64,000 nucleotides of DNA from Candidatus Palauibacter soopunensis (lineage in GTDB: Bacteria; Gemmatimonadota; Gemmatimonadetes; Palauibacterales; Palauibacteraceae). The position numbers and the translations under genes were made by a program. The notes under the pieces were generated by a model. The model saw nothing but the letters and a program-made list of their open reading frames with translations, did not search any database and was not told where the DNA came from. Shown here in pieces: positions 56,724 through 64,000 of this stretch. The DNA lies in the NCBI RefSeq assembly GCF_947581735.1, contig NZ_CANPVT010000002.1:124001-188000 (forward strand). Reading direction: 5' to 3'. Position 1 is the first letter of the stretch, and every line of letters begins with the position of its first letter.

Positions 56724-58235
56724 ATGTCCAAAGTGGATGTCATCATGCCGCAGATGGGGGAGTCCATCGCGGAGGGCACGTTGACGCGCTGGCTCAAGAA
56801 CGTCGGGGATCCGGTCGAGCGTGACGAAGACCTGTTCGAGATATCCACGGACAAGGTGGACGCGGACATTCCGTCGCCGGCGGGAGGGGTGCTGGCTGAA
56901 GTTCTCGTTCAGAGCGGCGAGACCGTCGAGATCAACACGGTGGTTGCCCGCATCGAGACGGACGCCACGGTCGCGACATCGGCAGCCCCGTCGGCGCCCG
57001 CGGCCGAGCCCCCGTTGGACCCGCCGGCCAAGGCGATGGAGGCCGGGCCCGTGACGTCAGCCGCGCCGGCGGCCATCCCCGCAGCTCCGCCTGCGGACGC
57101 CACGCCCGTATTTCCGGGCTCGGGGACGGCGGGGTCACCGCCCACTCGGGATGAGCGGCTACGGACACGATCGACGCCGCTGGTGCGGAAGATCGCCGCG
57201 GAGCACGGTGTCGACATCCGCCAGGTGCCCGGGACGGGTGCCTCCGGCAGGGTGACCCGCGATGACATTCTGGCGTTCATCTCGGCCGGAGGGCCGGAGG
57301 TGGCGCCCGCTGCTCCCGTGGCCCCCGCGCCCGCCGCGGTGCCCGCTTCGACCGCCGAACCCACTCCCGCTGCGGTCCCGGCGCCGGTTCCGGCCCCCGA
57401 CGTGAAGACGGCGGAGCCGGCGCTGCCCGAGACATCGGCGCCCGCGCCGGCGACGCCCGGCACGCTTCGGATCCCCATCCACGGGGCCACGCTGGATGTC
57501 CGGCTCGGTTCCGTGCCGATTCGCGAGCGCGACCGGGTCGAGGAGATGAGCAGAGTCCGCCTGCGGACGATGGAACACATGCTCATGTCCAAGCGCGTCT
57601 CCGCGCATGTGACGTCCGTGACCGAGGTCGACTTCGAGCGGGTCGTTCAACTCAGGCGGTCGCTCAAGCCGCGCTTCGCCGACCAGGGCGTGAAGCTCAC
57701 CTACGGCCCCTTCATCTATCGCGCCGTGATCGAGGCCCTGGGCGAGTACCCGATCCTCAACTCGTCCGTGGACGGATCGCGAATCGTGTATCACGGCAAC
57801 ATCAATCTCGGGATCGCGGTGGCGATCAACGACGGCCGCGAGCTCATCGTGCCCGTGCTCAAGGACGCGGACCAGCTCAGCCTGCTGGGCCTCGCGCAGC
57901 GCTCGAACGAACTCGCCGAGAAGGCTCGCAACAAGGCACTCGACTTCGACGACATCCAGGGCGGGACGTTCACGATCACGAATGTGGGGGTCTTCGGAAA
58001 CCTGTTCGGGACCCCGATCATCAACCAGCCTCAGGTCGCCATCCTCGGAACCGGCGTGATCGAGAAGCGTCCGGTCGTCATTCAGGACGGACTCGGCAAT
58101 GACGTGATCGCGATTCGCAACCGGGCCTACTTCGGCCTTTCCTACGACCATCGCGTGGTCGATGGCGCCATGGCGGCGTTCTTTCTCAACAGGGTCCAGG
58201 AATACCTCGAAGGGTTCCCGGACGATTCCGCTTGA
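56724..58235 (+). CDS. Dihydrolipoamide acyltransferase E2 component
   Basis: This is a 503-residue E2 with three parts. The lipoyl domain (residues 1-75) has the lipoylated Lys in FEISTDKVDADIPSPAGG. A long Ala/Pro-rich flexible linker follows. The E3/E1-binding domain (about 145-192) is RSTPLVRKIAAEHGVDI and PGTGASGRVTRDDILAFI. After a second linker comes the catalytic domain ending SYDHRVVDGAMAAFF, with the active His and Asp. It transfers the acyl group from E1 to CoA. E3 (lipoamide dehydrogenase) is not adjacent. It is cytosolic. Confidence 0.9.
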   Translation: MSKVDVIMPQMGESIAEGTLTRWLKNVGDPVERDEDLFEISTDKVDADIPSPAGGVLAEVLVQSGETVEINTVVARIETDATVATSAAPSAPAAEPPLDPPAKAMEAGPVTSAAPAAIPAAPPADATPVFPGSGTAGSPPTRDERLRTRSTPLVRKIAAEHGVDIRQVPGTGASGRVTRDDILAFISAGGPEVAPAAPVAPAPAAVPASTAEPTPAAVPAPVPAPDVKTAEPALPETSAPAPATPGTLRIPIHGATLDVRLGSVPIRERDRVEEMSRVRLRTMEHMLMSKRVSAHVTSVTEVDFERVVQLRRSLKPRFADQGVKLTYGPFIYRAVIEALGEYPILNSSVDGSRIVYHGNINLGIAVAINDGRELIVPVLKDADQLSLLGLAQRSNELAEKARNKALDFDDIQGGTFTITNVGVFGNLFGTPIINQPQVAILGTGVIEKRPVVIQDGLGNDVIAIRNRAYFGLSYDHRVVDGAMAAFFLNRVQEYLEGFPDDSA

Positions 58236-58262
58236 CAGTCATCCTGACGGCCCGGTAGGCTG

Positions 58263-58288
58263 GCCACGGCTTGCCGGCAGGCCGTGGC
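58263..58288. terminator. Hairpin after the E2 gene, related to the gene-end repeats
   Basis: GCCACGGC and GCCGTGGC form a perfect eight-base hairpin around TTGCCGGCAG. It contains CCGTGGCAA, the core of the dispersed repeat, but no stop codon at its edge. It lies between the E2 and sdh transcripts. Confidence 0.45.
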
Positions 58289-58326
58289 AAGTTCAGCCCC
58301 ACCCCACGAAGAGTCGACGAAAGACC

Positions 58327-59109
58327 ATGGAAAGCTCGGTCGCGGTTCGAGATCGCGGTTTCGGCAAGACCCTCCGCAGGGATCGCTGGTGGATGCCACC
58401 CCTGAGCGTAGCGCTCGGGCTCGGCCTCTTCGGGGGCTACGCCACCTGGTCGGTCCTGCAGGGCGGCAACTATTTCGCCGACCCATACCTGTCTCCTCTG
58501 TACTCGCCGTGCATCGCCGCCAGCTGCCCCGAACAGATCCGTCTGCTCGGAATCGAGTGGTGGCCGTTCTCTCCGGCCATACTGATGATGGGGGTGATTC
58601 TCGGGTTCCGGGGAACGTGCTACTACTACCGGAAGGCGTATTACCGCGCCTATCTCCTCGACCCGCCCGCCTGTGGGGTGGGCGAGTTCCGCGGCGACAG
58701 GTACTCGGGGGAGACACGGCTGCCGTGGGTCCTCCAGAACCTTCACCGCTACTTCCTGTACGCCTCGATCGTCATCTGGCTCTTCCTGACCTACGACACG
58801 ATTCACGGGTTCTTCTTCGAGGACGGCTTCGGCGTCGGAGTCGGATCCATCGTCCTACTGATCAACCTCGTGCTGCTCTCGGGATACTGGTTCGGCTGTC
58901 ACTCGCTCCGCCATCTCATCGGCGGCGATGTCGACTGCTATTCCTGCGCGCTCGCGGGCAAGGCGCGGTACAAGGCGTGGAAGGGCGTGAGCTGGTTCAA
59001 CAAGCGCCACATGAGTTGGGCCTGGTTCAGCCTCGTCTTCGTGTGCGTGACGGATCTGTACATCCGGCTGGTGGCGATGCGGGTGTTCGAGGATCCCCGA
59101 CTCTTCTGA
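58327..59109 (+). CDS. Succinate dehydrogenase membrane anchor, SdhC-like
   Basis: This is a 260-residue polytopic protein encoded 25 bases before the flavoprotein gene. About five hydrophobic segments are visible (MPPLSVALGLGLFGGYATW, PAILMMGVILGFRG, YFLYASIVIWLFLTYDTIHG, GVGSIVLLINLVLLSGYWFG, MSWAWFSLVFVCVTDLYIRL). His residues in NLHRYFLY, DTIHGFF and GCHSLRHLIGG could bind haem or quinone. Two Cys-pairs (CIAASC, CYSC) are unusual. It probably anchors the complex to the inner membrane and handles quinone; its sequence is far from E. coli SdhC/D, and a separate SdhD is missing. Confidence 0.75.
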   Translation: MESSVAVRDRGFGKTLRRDRWWMPPLSVALGLGLFGGYATWSVLQGGNYFADPYLSPLYSPCIAASCPEQIRLLGIEWWPFSPAILMMGVILGFRGTCYYYRKAYYRAYLLDPPACGVGEFRGDRYSGETRLPWVLQNLHRYFLYASIVIWLFLTYDTIHGFFFEDGFGVGVGSIVLLINLVLLSGYWFGCHSLRHLIGGDVDCYSCALAGKARYKAWKGVSWFNKRHMSWAWFSLVFVCVTDLYIRLVAMRVFEDPRLF

Positions 59110-59134
59110 ACCCACAGGGCACAGCGGACCTTTC

Positions 59135-60931
59135 ATGGAGATTCCAGAACGCCACGAGCATGACGTCCTTGTGATCGGAGCCGGCGGCGCCGGCCTCCGC
59201 GCGGCGATCGCGGCCATCGAGGCCGGCGCATCGGTGGGACTCGTCGGCAAGTCGCTGCTCGGCAAGGCGCACACGGTCATGGCCGAGGGCGGGATGGCGG
59301 CCGCACTCGGCAACAACCGCCCGGAAGACAATTGGCAGGTTCATTTCCGCGACACGATGCGGGGCGGGAAGGGATTGTGCGACTGGCGGATGGCCAGAGC
59401 GCACGCCGCGGAGGCTCCGGATCGGGTGAGAGAGCTGGAGGCCTGGGGCGCCCTCTTCGATCGGGCGGAGGACGGACGTATGAACCAGCGTCCGTTCGGG
59501 GGACACACCTACGGGAGATTGGCGCACGTCGGCGACCGGACGGGGCTGGAGATGATCCGGACGCTCCAGGATCATGCCGTGCACGAAGGGGCCGACGTCT
59601 TCATGGAGTGCACCGTGTTCCGGTTGATGCTGGTGGATGGCCGGGTGGCCGGCGCGCTCGCGTACTGGCGTCCGACCGGCGAGTTCGTGCTCTTCCGCGC
59701 CCGGACGATCATTCTCGCCACGGGGGGACTGGGTAAGGCCTGGAAGGTGACCTCCAATTCCTGGGAGTGCACCGGTGATGGAGTGGCGCTCGCCTACGAC
59801 GCGGGGGCCGAACTCATGGGCATGGAGTTCGTCCAGTTCCACCCCACGGGAATGGTGTGGCCGCCCAGCGTGCGCGGCACGCTCGTCACGGAAGGGGTCC
59901 GGGGCGAGGGAGGCGTTCTCACGAACCGGGACGGCGAGCGCTTCATGTTCCGGTACGTCCCCGAGATGTTCGAGGGAGACTACGCGGAGAGCGAGGAGGA
60001 GGCGGACCGGTGGGTGGAGGGCGACCGCGTGGCGAACCGCCGGCCGCCCGAACTGCTCACCCGGGATGTCGTGGCAAAGGCGATTGTCGCGGAGGTCGAG
60101 GCCGGACGCGGGAGTCCGCACGGCGGCGTCTTCCTCGATATCTCGGAGAAGCGGAGTCCCGAGTACATCAAGGCCAAGCTCCCGAGCATGTATCACCAAT
60201 TCAAGGAGCTTGCGGGCGTCGACATCACGACCGATGCGATGGAGGTCGGGCCGACGACTCACTACGCAATGGGTGGAGTGAAGGTACACCCCGAGACGGC
60301 AGCGACGCGCGTTCTCGGGCTGTACGCGGCGGGAGAAGTGGCCGCCGGCCTTCACGGCGGCAATCGTCTCGGCGGGAATTCTCTCTCCGACCTTATCGTG
60401 TTCGGTCAGCGCGCCGGCGCCGCCGCCGCGGAAGAGGCGAGAGAGGTATCGCTCGCCGACATCCCGGCATCTGAACTGTCCGCGGCCGTCGCGGGCGCGA
60501 CGGCGCCCTTCGAGCGGGAGGGTGGACGCAATCCCTTCGGCCTGCAGGAGGAATTGCAGCAGATCATGCAGGACAAGGTCGGCATCGCCCGCACGGAGCG
60601 GGCGCTGCGTGATGCCCTCGAAGATGTCCACCGACTGCGCGGGGCGCTCGAAACCTGCTCAGTCCACGGGGGGCGAGCCTTCAACCCGGGTTGGCACACC
60701 TGGCTCGACCTCGGCGTCATGCTCACCGTGGCCGAAGCGGTCGTCCTCTCGGCGCTCGAGCGCCGGGAGAGCCGCGGCGCGCACACCCGGGTCGACTATC
60801 CGGACTCCGATGCCTCGCTCGGGCGGGTCAATCTTGTCATCCGATCGGCCCACGGACGGATGGTGACGGACACCGAGCCGGTATCGGAGCCGCCGGCGGA
60901 ACTGAGGCAGCTCATCGAGGAAGGGGTGTAG
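59135..60931 (+). CDS. sdhA: Succinate dehydrogenase / fumarate reductase flavoprotein
   Basis: This 598-residue subunit oxidises succinate (or reduces fumarate). The FAD motif is DVLVIGAGGAGLRAAIAA. The covalent flavin His is in GKAHTVMAEGGMAAAL. The substrate/catalytic parts include RPFGGHTYGRLAHVGDRTG, EFVQFHPTGMVWP, THYAMGGVKVHPETAATRVL and GLYAAGEVAAGLHGGNRLGG. The C-terminal domain ends normally. It lies between the anchor and sdhB, four bases before the latter, in one operon. Direction (respiratory dehydrogenase or reductase) cannot be settled from sequence alone; the aerobic-looking gene set suggests dehydrogenase. Confidence 0.95.
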   Translation: MEIPERHEHDVLVIGAGGAGLRAAIAAIEAGASVGLVGKSLLGKAHTVMAEGGMAAALGNNRPEDNWQVHFRDTMRGGKGLCDWRMARAHAAEAPDRVRELEAWGALFDRAEDGRMNQRPFGGHTYGRLAHVGDRTGLEMIRTLQDHAVHEGADVFMECTVFRLMLVDGRVAGALAYWRPTGEFVLFRARTIILATGGLGKAWKVTSNSWECTGDGVALAYDAGAELMGMEFVQFHPTGMVWPPSVRGTLVTEGVRGEGGVLTNRDGERFMFRYVPEMFEGDYAESEEEADRWVEGDRVANRRPPELLTRDVVAKAIVAEVEAGRGSPHGGVFLDISEKRSPEYIKAKLPSMYHQFKELAGVDITTDAMEVGPTTHYAMGGVKVHPETAATRVLGLYAAGEVAAGLHGGNRLGGNSLSDLIVFGQRAGAAAAEEAREVSLADIPASELSAAVAGATAPFEREGGRNPFGLQEELQQIMQDKVGIARTERALRDALEDVHRLRGALETCSVHGGRAFNPGWHTWLDLGVMLTVAEAVVLSALERRESRGAHTRVDYPDSDASLGRVNLVIRSAHGRMVTDTEPVSEPPAELRQLIEEGV

Positions 60932-60935
60932 CGAG

Positions 60936-61676
60936 GTGGCGGAACGAACTTTCGAGGTCTACCGCGGGTCCGACGACGACGGACGGCTCGAATCCTACAC
61001 GGTCGAGATCGATCAGGGCATGGTCGTGCTGGACGCGATCCACCGTATCCAGGCGGAGCACGCGCCGGACCTCGCGGTGCGCTGGAACTGCAAGGCCGGC
61101 AAGTGCGGGTCTTGCAGCTGCGAAGTCAACGGGCGGCCTCGCTTGACGTGCATGACCCGGATTTCCGACTTCGAGGAGAGCGAATCGATTACGGTCACGC
61201 CGATGAAGGCCTTTCCCGTCATCAAGGACCTCGTAACCGACGTCTCTCAGGCATACCGAAACAACGCCGCCATCCCGCGTTTCAGGCCGCGCCCCCGCGA
61301 TGCGGACGACGGCTGGCGGATGAAGCAGTACGAGATCGAGAGGGCACAGGAAATGAGGAAGTGCATCGAGTGCTTCCTCTGCCAGGATGTGTGTCACGTC
61401 CTCCGGTCACACGGAAAGCACCGGGAGTTCATTGGCCCCACCTACCTCGTGAGAACGGCGGGATACAGTCTGAACCCGATCGACGTGGAGGACCGGAGCG
61501 CGTTTCTCAAGGAGTCGGGGGGCATTGGGTTCTGCAACATTACGAAGTGCTGCACCGAGGTATGCCCGGAGGGCATCACCATCACGGACAACGCGATCAT
61601 CCCCCTGAAGGAACGGGTCGTCGACCGCTTCTACGATCCACTGAAAGCGCTCGTAAGACTCGTGCGGAGACGCTAG
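60936..61676 (+). CDS. sdhB: Succinate dehydrogenase iron-sulfur subunit
   Basis: This 246-residue protein carries three clusters that link SdhA to the membrane anchor. The [2Fe-2S] site is CKAGKCGSCSCEVNG with a later Cys in RPRLTCMTR. The [4Fe-4S] site is CIECFLCQDVC, and the third centre CNITKCCTEVCPEG. The first ~110 residues are the ferredoxin-like domain. It is the last gene of the operon. The stop TAG is followed by CGGCCCG, a weak hint of the gene-end repeat. Confidence 0.95.
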   Translation: MAERTFEVYRGSDDDGRLESYTVEIDQGMVVLDAIHRIQAEHAPDLAVRWNCKAGKCGSCSCEVNGRPRLTCMTRISDFEESESITVTPMKAFPVIKDLVTDVSQAYRNNAAIPRFRPRPRDADDGWRMKQYEIERAQEMRKCIECFLCQDVCHVLRSHGKHREFIGPTYLVRTAGYSLNPIDVEDRSAFLKESGGIGFCNITKCCTEVCPEGITITDNAIIPLKERVVDRFYDPLKALVRLVRRR

Positions 61677-61714
61677 CGGCCCGTCGTTGAACCCGGTGCC
61701 GCGCCGAGGGTGGC

Positions 61715-62176
61715 TCAGCCGAAGTCTTCGACGTTCAACACCTGCATCCCGGCGATCCGTCGAAGTCCCGAGCCCGATGTGAGGTACACCTCGGCGCCCG
61801 AAACGAGCGCCGTCGCAATCTGCAGGGCTCGTTCCGGCCGGCCCCCAAGCTGCGCTCGCACTTCGGCGGCCTGAATGGCGATCTCGGGGCTGGCCGACAC
61901 GATGTCCAGCCGAGGGTAGAGCCGGAGGTTCCGCGCCACATCGCGAGCCGCCGCCGGCTTTCCCTGCCGATACACTTCCGCGAGGATCTGGTACAGGGTC
62001 AGACTCGACGTCTGGGCCCTGATGCTGCCGCTCGCAATGCCCGAGAAGGCGAGTTCCGTCTGTCTCGTCGAGCCCCTGCCGCTCAGGTGAAGAGCGAACA
62101 CGCGAGCGTCGACGTGCACGAGCCCGGCCCCGGCCAGGCGTCCCTCGAGATCGGCGGAGTTCCCTGCGTCCGCCAC
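61715..62176 (-). CDS. vapC: PIN-domain protein, VapC-like toxin, possibly degenerate
   Basis: This is a 153-residue PIN-type protein downstream of an AbrB-like gene, as in VapBC pairs. The first Asp (LVHVDARVFAL) and the internal Glu (YQILAEVYRQG) are kept. Near the C-terminus the normal acidic residues are replaced: ERALQIATALVSGAEVYL has Arg-Ala where Asp is usual, and LTSGSG stands where LTxD is usual. It may be an inactive or altered nuclease. It starts directly at the antitoxin stop. Confidence 0.75.
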   Translation of the reverse strand: MADAGNSADLEGRLAGAGLVHVDARVFALHLSGRGSTRQTELAFSGIASGSIRAQTSSLTLYQILAEVYRQGKPAAARDVARNLRLYPRLDIVSASPEIAIQAAEVRAQLGGRPERALQIATALVSGAEVYLTSGSGLRRIAGMQVLNVEDFG

Positions 62177-62398
62177 TCAGGCTTCCTCGAGTTCGGGCCA
62201 GAGATCGCCAGCGTCGACCACATCCCGAAGCATGCCCTGTAGACGATCCGTTTCGTCGGGCGGCAGCTTTTCCATCCTCACGGTCTGACCGTCCACCGAC
62301 ACCGCGAGCCGGTCCCCCGGTACAAGGCCCAGCGCCTCCCGCGCGGCCTTTGGAACCACAATCTGGTTCTTGCTGCTCATCTTTACCGAAACGACCAT
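62177..62398 (-). CDS. vapB: AbrB/SpoVT-type antitoxin, VapB-like
   Basis: This is a 73-residue protein. MSSKNQIVVPKAAREALGL followed by VPGDRLAVSVDGQTVRMEK is the swapped-hairpin AbrB-type DNA-binding domain. The acidic C-terminus (LRDVVDAGDLWPELEEA) should wrap and neutralise the PIN partner. Stop and start of the pair abut, so translation is coupled. It normally represses its own promoter. The start at 62398 (ATG) includes MVVSVK before the domain, as is usual in the family. Confidence 0.85.
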   Translation of the reverse strand: MVVSVKMSSKNQIVVPKAAREALGLVPGDRLAVSVDGQTVRMEKLPPDETDRLQGMLRDVVDAGDLWPELEEA

Positions 62399-62470
62399 AC
62401 GTTGAACCCTAACGCTTTACCGTATCGCTTGGCAACGGGACAACCGGGGCGGGATGGAGAGACGGTCAGA

Positions 62471-63457
62471 TCAGTTGAACAACCAGACCAGCACGATGTA
62501 GGCGAGATAGAGCAGCAGGAGTAGCCCGCCCTCCGACCTCTGCACCGTGCCCCGGTGCAGGGCGAGGGGGATGAGGATGACGGAAAAGGCCAGGGCCGGG
62601 AGCACATAGCCGACGACGATGGTCGGATGGAGAACGAGCGGGCGGACGAGCGCGGCTGTCCCGAGCACAAGGCCGAGATTGAACACGTTCGAGCCGATCA
62701 CGTTGCCGATCGCGATGTCTCCCATCCGCCGGAAGGCGGCCACCAGCGTGGAAGCCAATTCCGGAAGTGACGTGCCCACCGCGATCATGGTGGCGGCGAT
62801 CACCGCTTCCGGGACGGCCAGCGACCTTGCGATCCCCTCCGCGCCCTCCAGCAGCCAGTTCGCCCCGTACGTGAGGCAGGGCAGGCCGAGGCCGATCCGT
62901 ACGAGCGACCACCAGATTCCCGGCGCCGCAACACCGGTCTCCTCGGGATCGGTCCCGTCACCCGGCCGATGCGCGTCCGGCTCGGGAGCGCGATCCGCCT
63001 TCCCGAACACGCCCACTCGTTCCCACTTGAGGAGGAAGAACAGGTAGAGCGCCCAGCCGGATACGAGGACGAGTCCGTCCAGACGCCCGACGGCGTCGTT
63101 GAGCGACAGCACCATCACCAGAGAGAGCACAATGATGACGAGGGGCGTCTCGCGTACGATGACCCGGCGGTGGACCTCGATCGGCCGAATCAGGGCGCCG
63201 ACGCCTACGATCAAGCCGACGTTTGCGGCCGTGGAGCCCATGATGTTGCCGACGGCTACGTCCGGTTGGCCTTCCAGGGACGCAAGTGCGCTTACGACCA
63301 ACTCCGGGGCCGAGGTGCCGAAAGCGACGACCGTCAGGCCGACGACGAGCGGGCTGACGCCGAATCTCTGCGCCAGGCCGGCGGCGCCACGAACGAGCCA
63401 GTCCGCGCCGAGCGTCAGGGGCACAAGCGCGAAGGCGAAGAGGAGCGTGTCCCTCAT
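62471..63457 (-). CDS. Calcium/sodium antiporter of the CaCA family (YrbG-like)
   Basis: This is a 328-residue inner-membrane exchanger with ten or so helices. The two internal alpha repeats hold the family motifs GTSAPELVVSALASL (with GNIMGSTAANVGL) and GTSLPELASTLVAAF (with GNVIGSNVFNLGL). A hydrophilic loop of about 40 residues between the halves is rich in Asp, Glu and Pro. It probably exports Ca2+ against Na+ or H+. It is alone on the minus strand between vapB and the bactofilin gene. Confidence 0.9.
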   Translation of the reverse strand: MRDTLLFAFALVPLTLGADWLVRGAAGLAQRFGVSPLVVGLTVVAFGTSAPELVVSALASLEGQPDVAVGNIMGSTAANVGLIVGVGALIRPIEVHRRVIVRETPLVIIVLSLVMVLSLNDAVGRLDGLVLVSGWALYLFFLLKWERVGVFGKADRAPEPDAHRPGDGTDPEETGVAAPGIWWSLVRIGLGLPCLTYGANWLLEGAEGIARSLAVPEAVIAATMIAVGTSLPELASTLVAAFRRMGDIAIGNVIGSNVFNLGLVLGTAALVRPLVLHPTIVVGYVLPALAFSVILIPLALHRGTVQRSEGGLLLLLYLAYIVLVWLFN

Positions 63458-63546
63458 CCGCGATTACGGAATTCCGTCAAGCGGATCGTCCGCCCCGGCA
63501 CGGCGCGACCCCTGCGGGCGGGAGAGCGGCGGGCGAAAACCTCGCT

Positions 63547-63999
63547 TCAGCTGCGCCTGGCCGCGTGCTGAGGCTTCTGCGGCTGGATCGATGGGGACGC
63601 ACCCTTGTGCGGGGCGGCGGCCGGCTTTTCGTCCGCGGTCTTTGCCGTCATATGGAGACGACCCTCAATCTGGCCGCCCTCGTCGAGTTTCACTCGCCGG
63701 CTGCGAATATCACCCTCGATTTTGCAGGTTTCCTGCAATTCCACACGACTGGCTCCCGCCACGGTCCCCACCACGGTGCCGGCCACCACGACGTCCTGCG
63801 TCTCGATATCCCCGGTGATATGTCCGTCCTTGCCGACGACAACGGACTTTGTTGCCTTGATCGAGCCCTTGATCTTCCCTTCGACTCGGACCGTACCATC
63901 GCACTTCACATCCCCGAAGATCGTCATTCCGGGCGCGACGACCGAGACGACGTCGCTCAGCTCACGGGTGTGCCCGCCATGTCGAGAATCTCTAGCCAT
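63547..63999 (-). CDS. Bactofilin (polymer-forming cytoskeletal protein)
   Basis: This 150-residue protein consists of the bactofilin beta-helix. MTIFGDVKCDGTVRVEGKI is the start of the domain, then repeated short strands (GSIKATKSVVVGKDG, HITGDIETQDVVVAGT, GTVAGASRVELQETC). Flanking tails are disordered: Arg/His-rich at the N-terminus and Lys/Pro/Ala-rich at the C-terminus. It forms filaments that place envelope or shape proteins. The start lies one base from the window edge, so the start and any upstream partner cannot be judged well. Confidence 0.9.
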   Translation of the reverse strand: MARDSRHGGHTRELSDVVSVVAPGMTIFGDVKCDGTVRVEGKIKGSIKATKSVVVGKDGHITGDIETQDVVVAGTVVGTVAGASRVELQETCKIEGDIRSRRVKLDEGGQIEGRLHMTAKTADEKPAAAPHKGASPSIQPQKPQHAARRS

Positions 64000-64000
64000 T

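Overview
The window is GC-rich, densely coded bacterial chromosome with short intergenic gaps and many GTG or TTG starts. No rRNA, tRNA, phage, IS element or CRISPR array was found. The gene set suggests a Gram-negative, mostly respiratory heterotroph, most like Gemmatimonadota by inference. Supporting features are secreted propeller proteins, a CBM9/DUF5916 outer-membrane protein, SufCBD-Rieske-SufS-SufU, a sphingolipid cluster and an OmpA lipoprotein. No marker gene fixes the phylum.

Layout. 0-12.3 kb is an envelope and secretion region: a frameshifted PQQ dehydrogenase, a TonB-dependent receptor, lipoproteins, DUF4342, a TPR lipoprotein, DUF5916, a propeller protein and DUF3179. 12.0-15.6 kb holds an acceptor lipoprotein-like gene, glpD and a zinc-type oxidoreductase. 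15.7-23.6 kb is the suf Fe-S assembly operon behind a Fur-like palindrome, running into rsgA, a Nudix hydrolase and an OsmC-like gene. 23.6-34.2 kb holds an M20 peptidase, diaminopropionate ammonia-lyase, a VOC protein, a putative barrel protein, and S9 and M16 peptidases. 34.3-38.3 kb holds icd and a sigma factor/anti-sigma/PDZ module. 38.3-42.6 kb is a four-gene cluster that looks like bacterial ceramide synthesis. 42.7-49.7 kb holds a flavin disulfide reductase, fdhD and an NAD-type formate dehydrogenase. 49.7-64 kb holds a domain-swapped aconitase/LeuCD fusion, OMP and OmpA proteins, ygfZ, a 2-oxoacid dehydrogenase E1beta-E2 pair, succinate dehydrogenase, a VapBC-like pair, a Ca/Na exchanger and a bactofilin.

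Main result. Two genes carry an in-frame TGA exactly where the family has its catalytic Cys/Sec. In each the same frame continues as homologous protein, and a compact hairpin follows the TGA. One is the formate dehydrogenase alpha subunit (46990-49713), whose UGA-to-loop spacing and GGUCU loop match what I recall of E. coli fdhF. The other is an OsmC-like protein (23088-23555), co-transcribed with the Suf/RsgA/Nudix genes. Both are best read as selenoproteins that naive gene calling would split or truncate. The window lacks selA, selB, selC and selD, so Sec decoding is inferred.

A second pattern is a dispersed repeat with core CAGCCCGTGGCAA that often begins at the stop codon itself. At 23553-23620 it forms a large inverted repeat containing the stop codons of two convergent genes.
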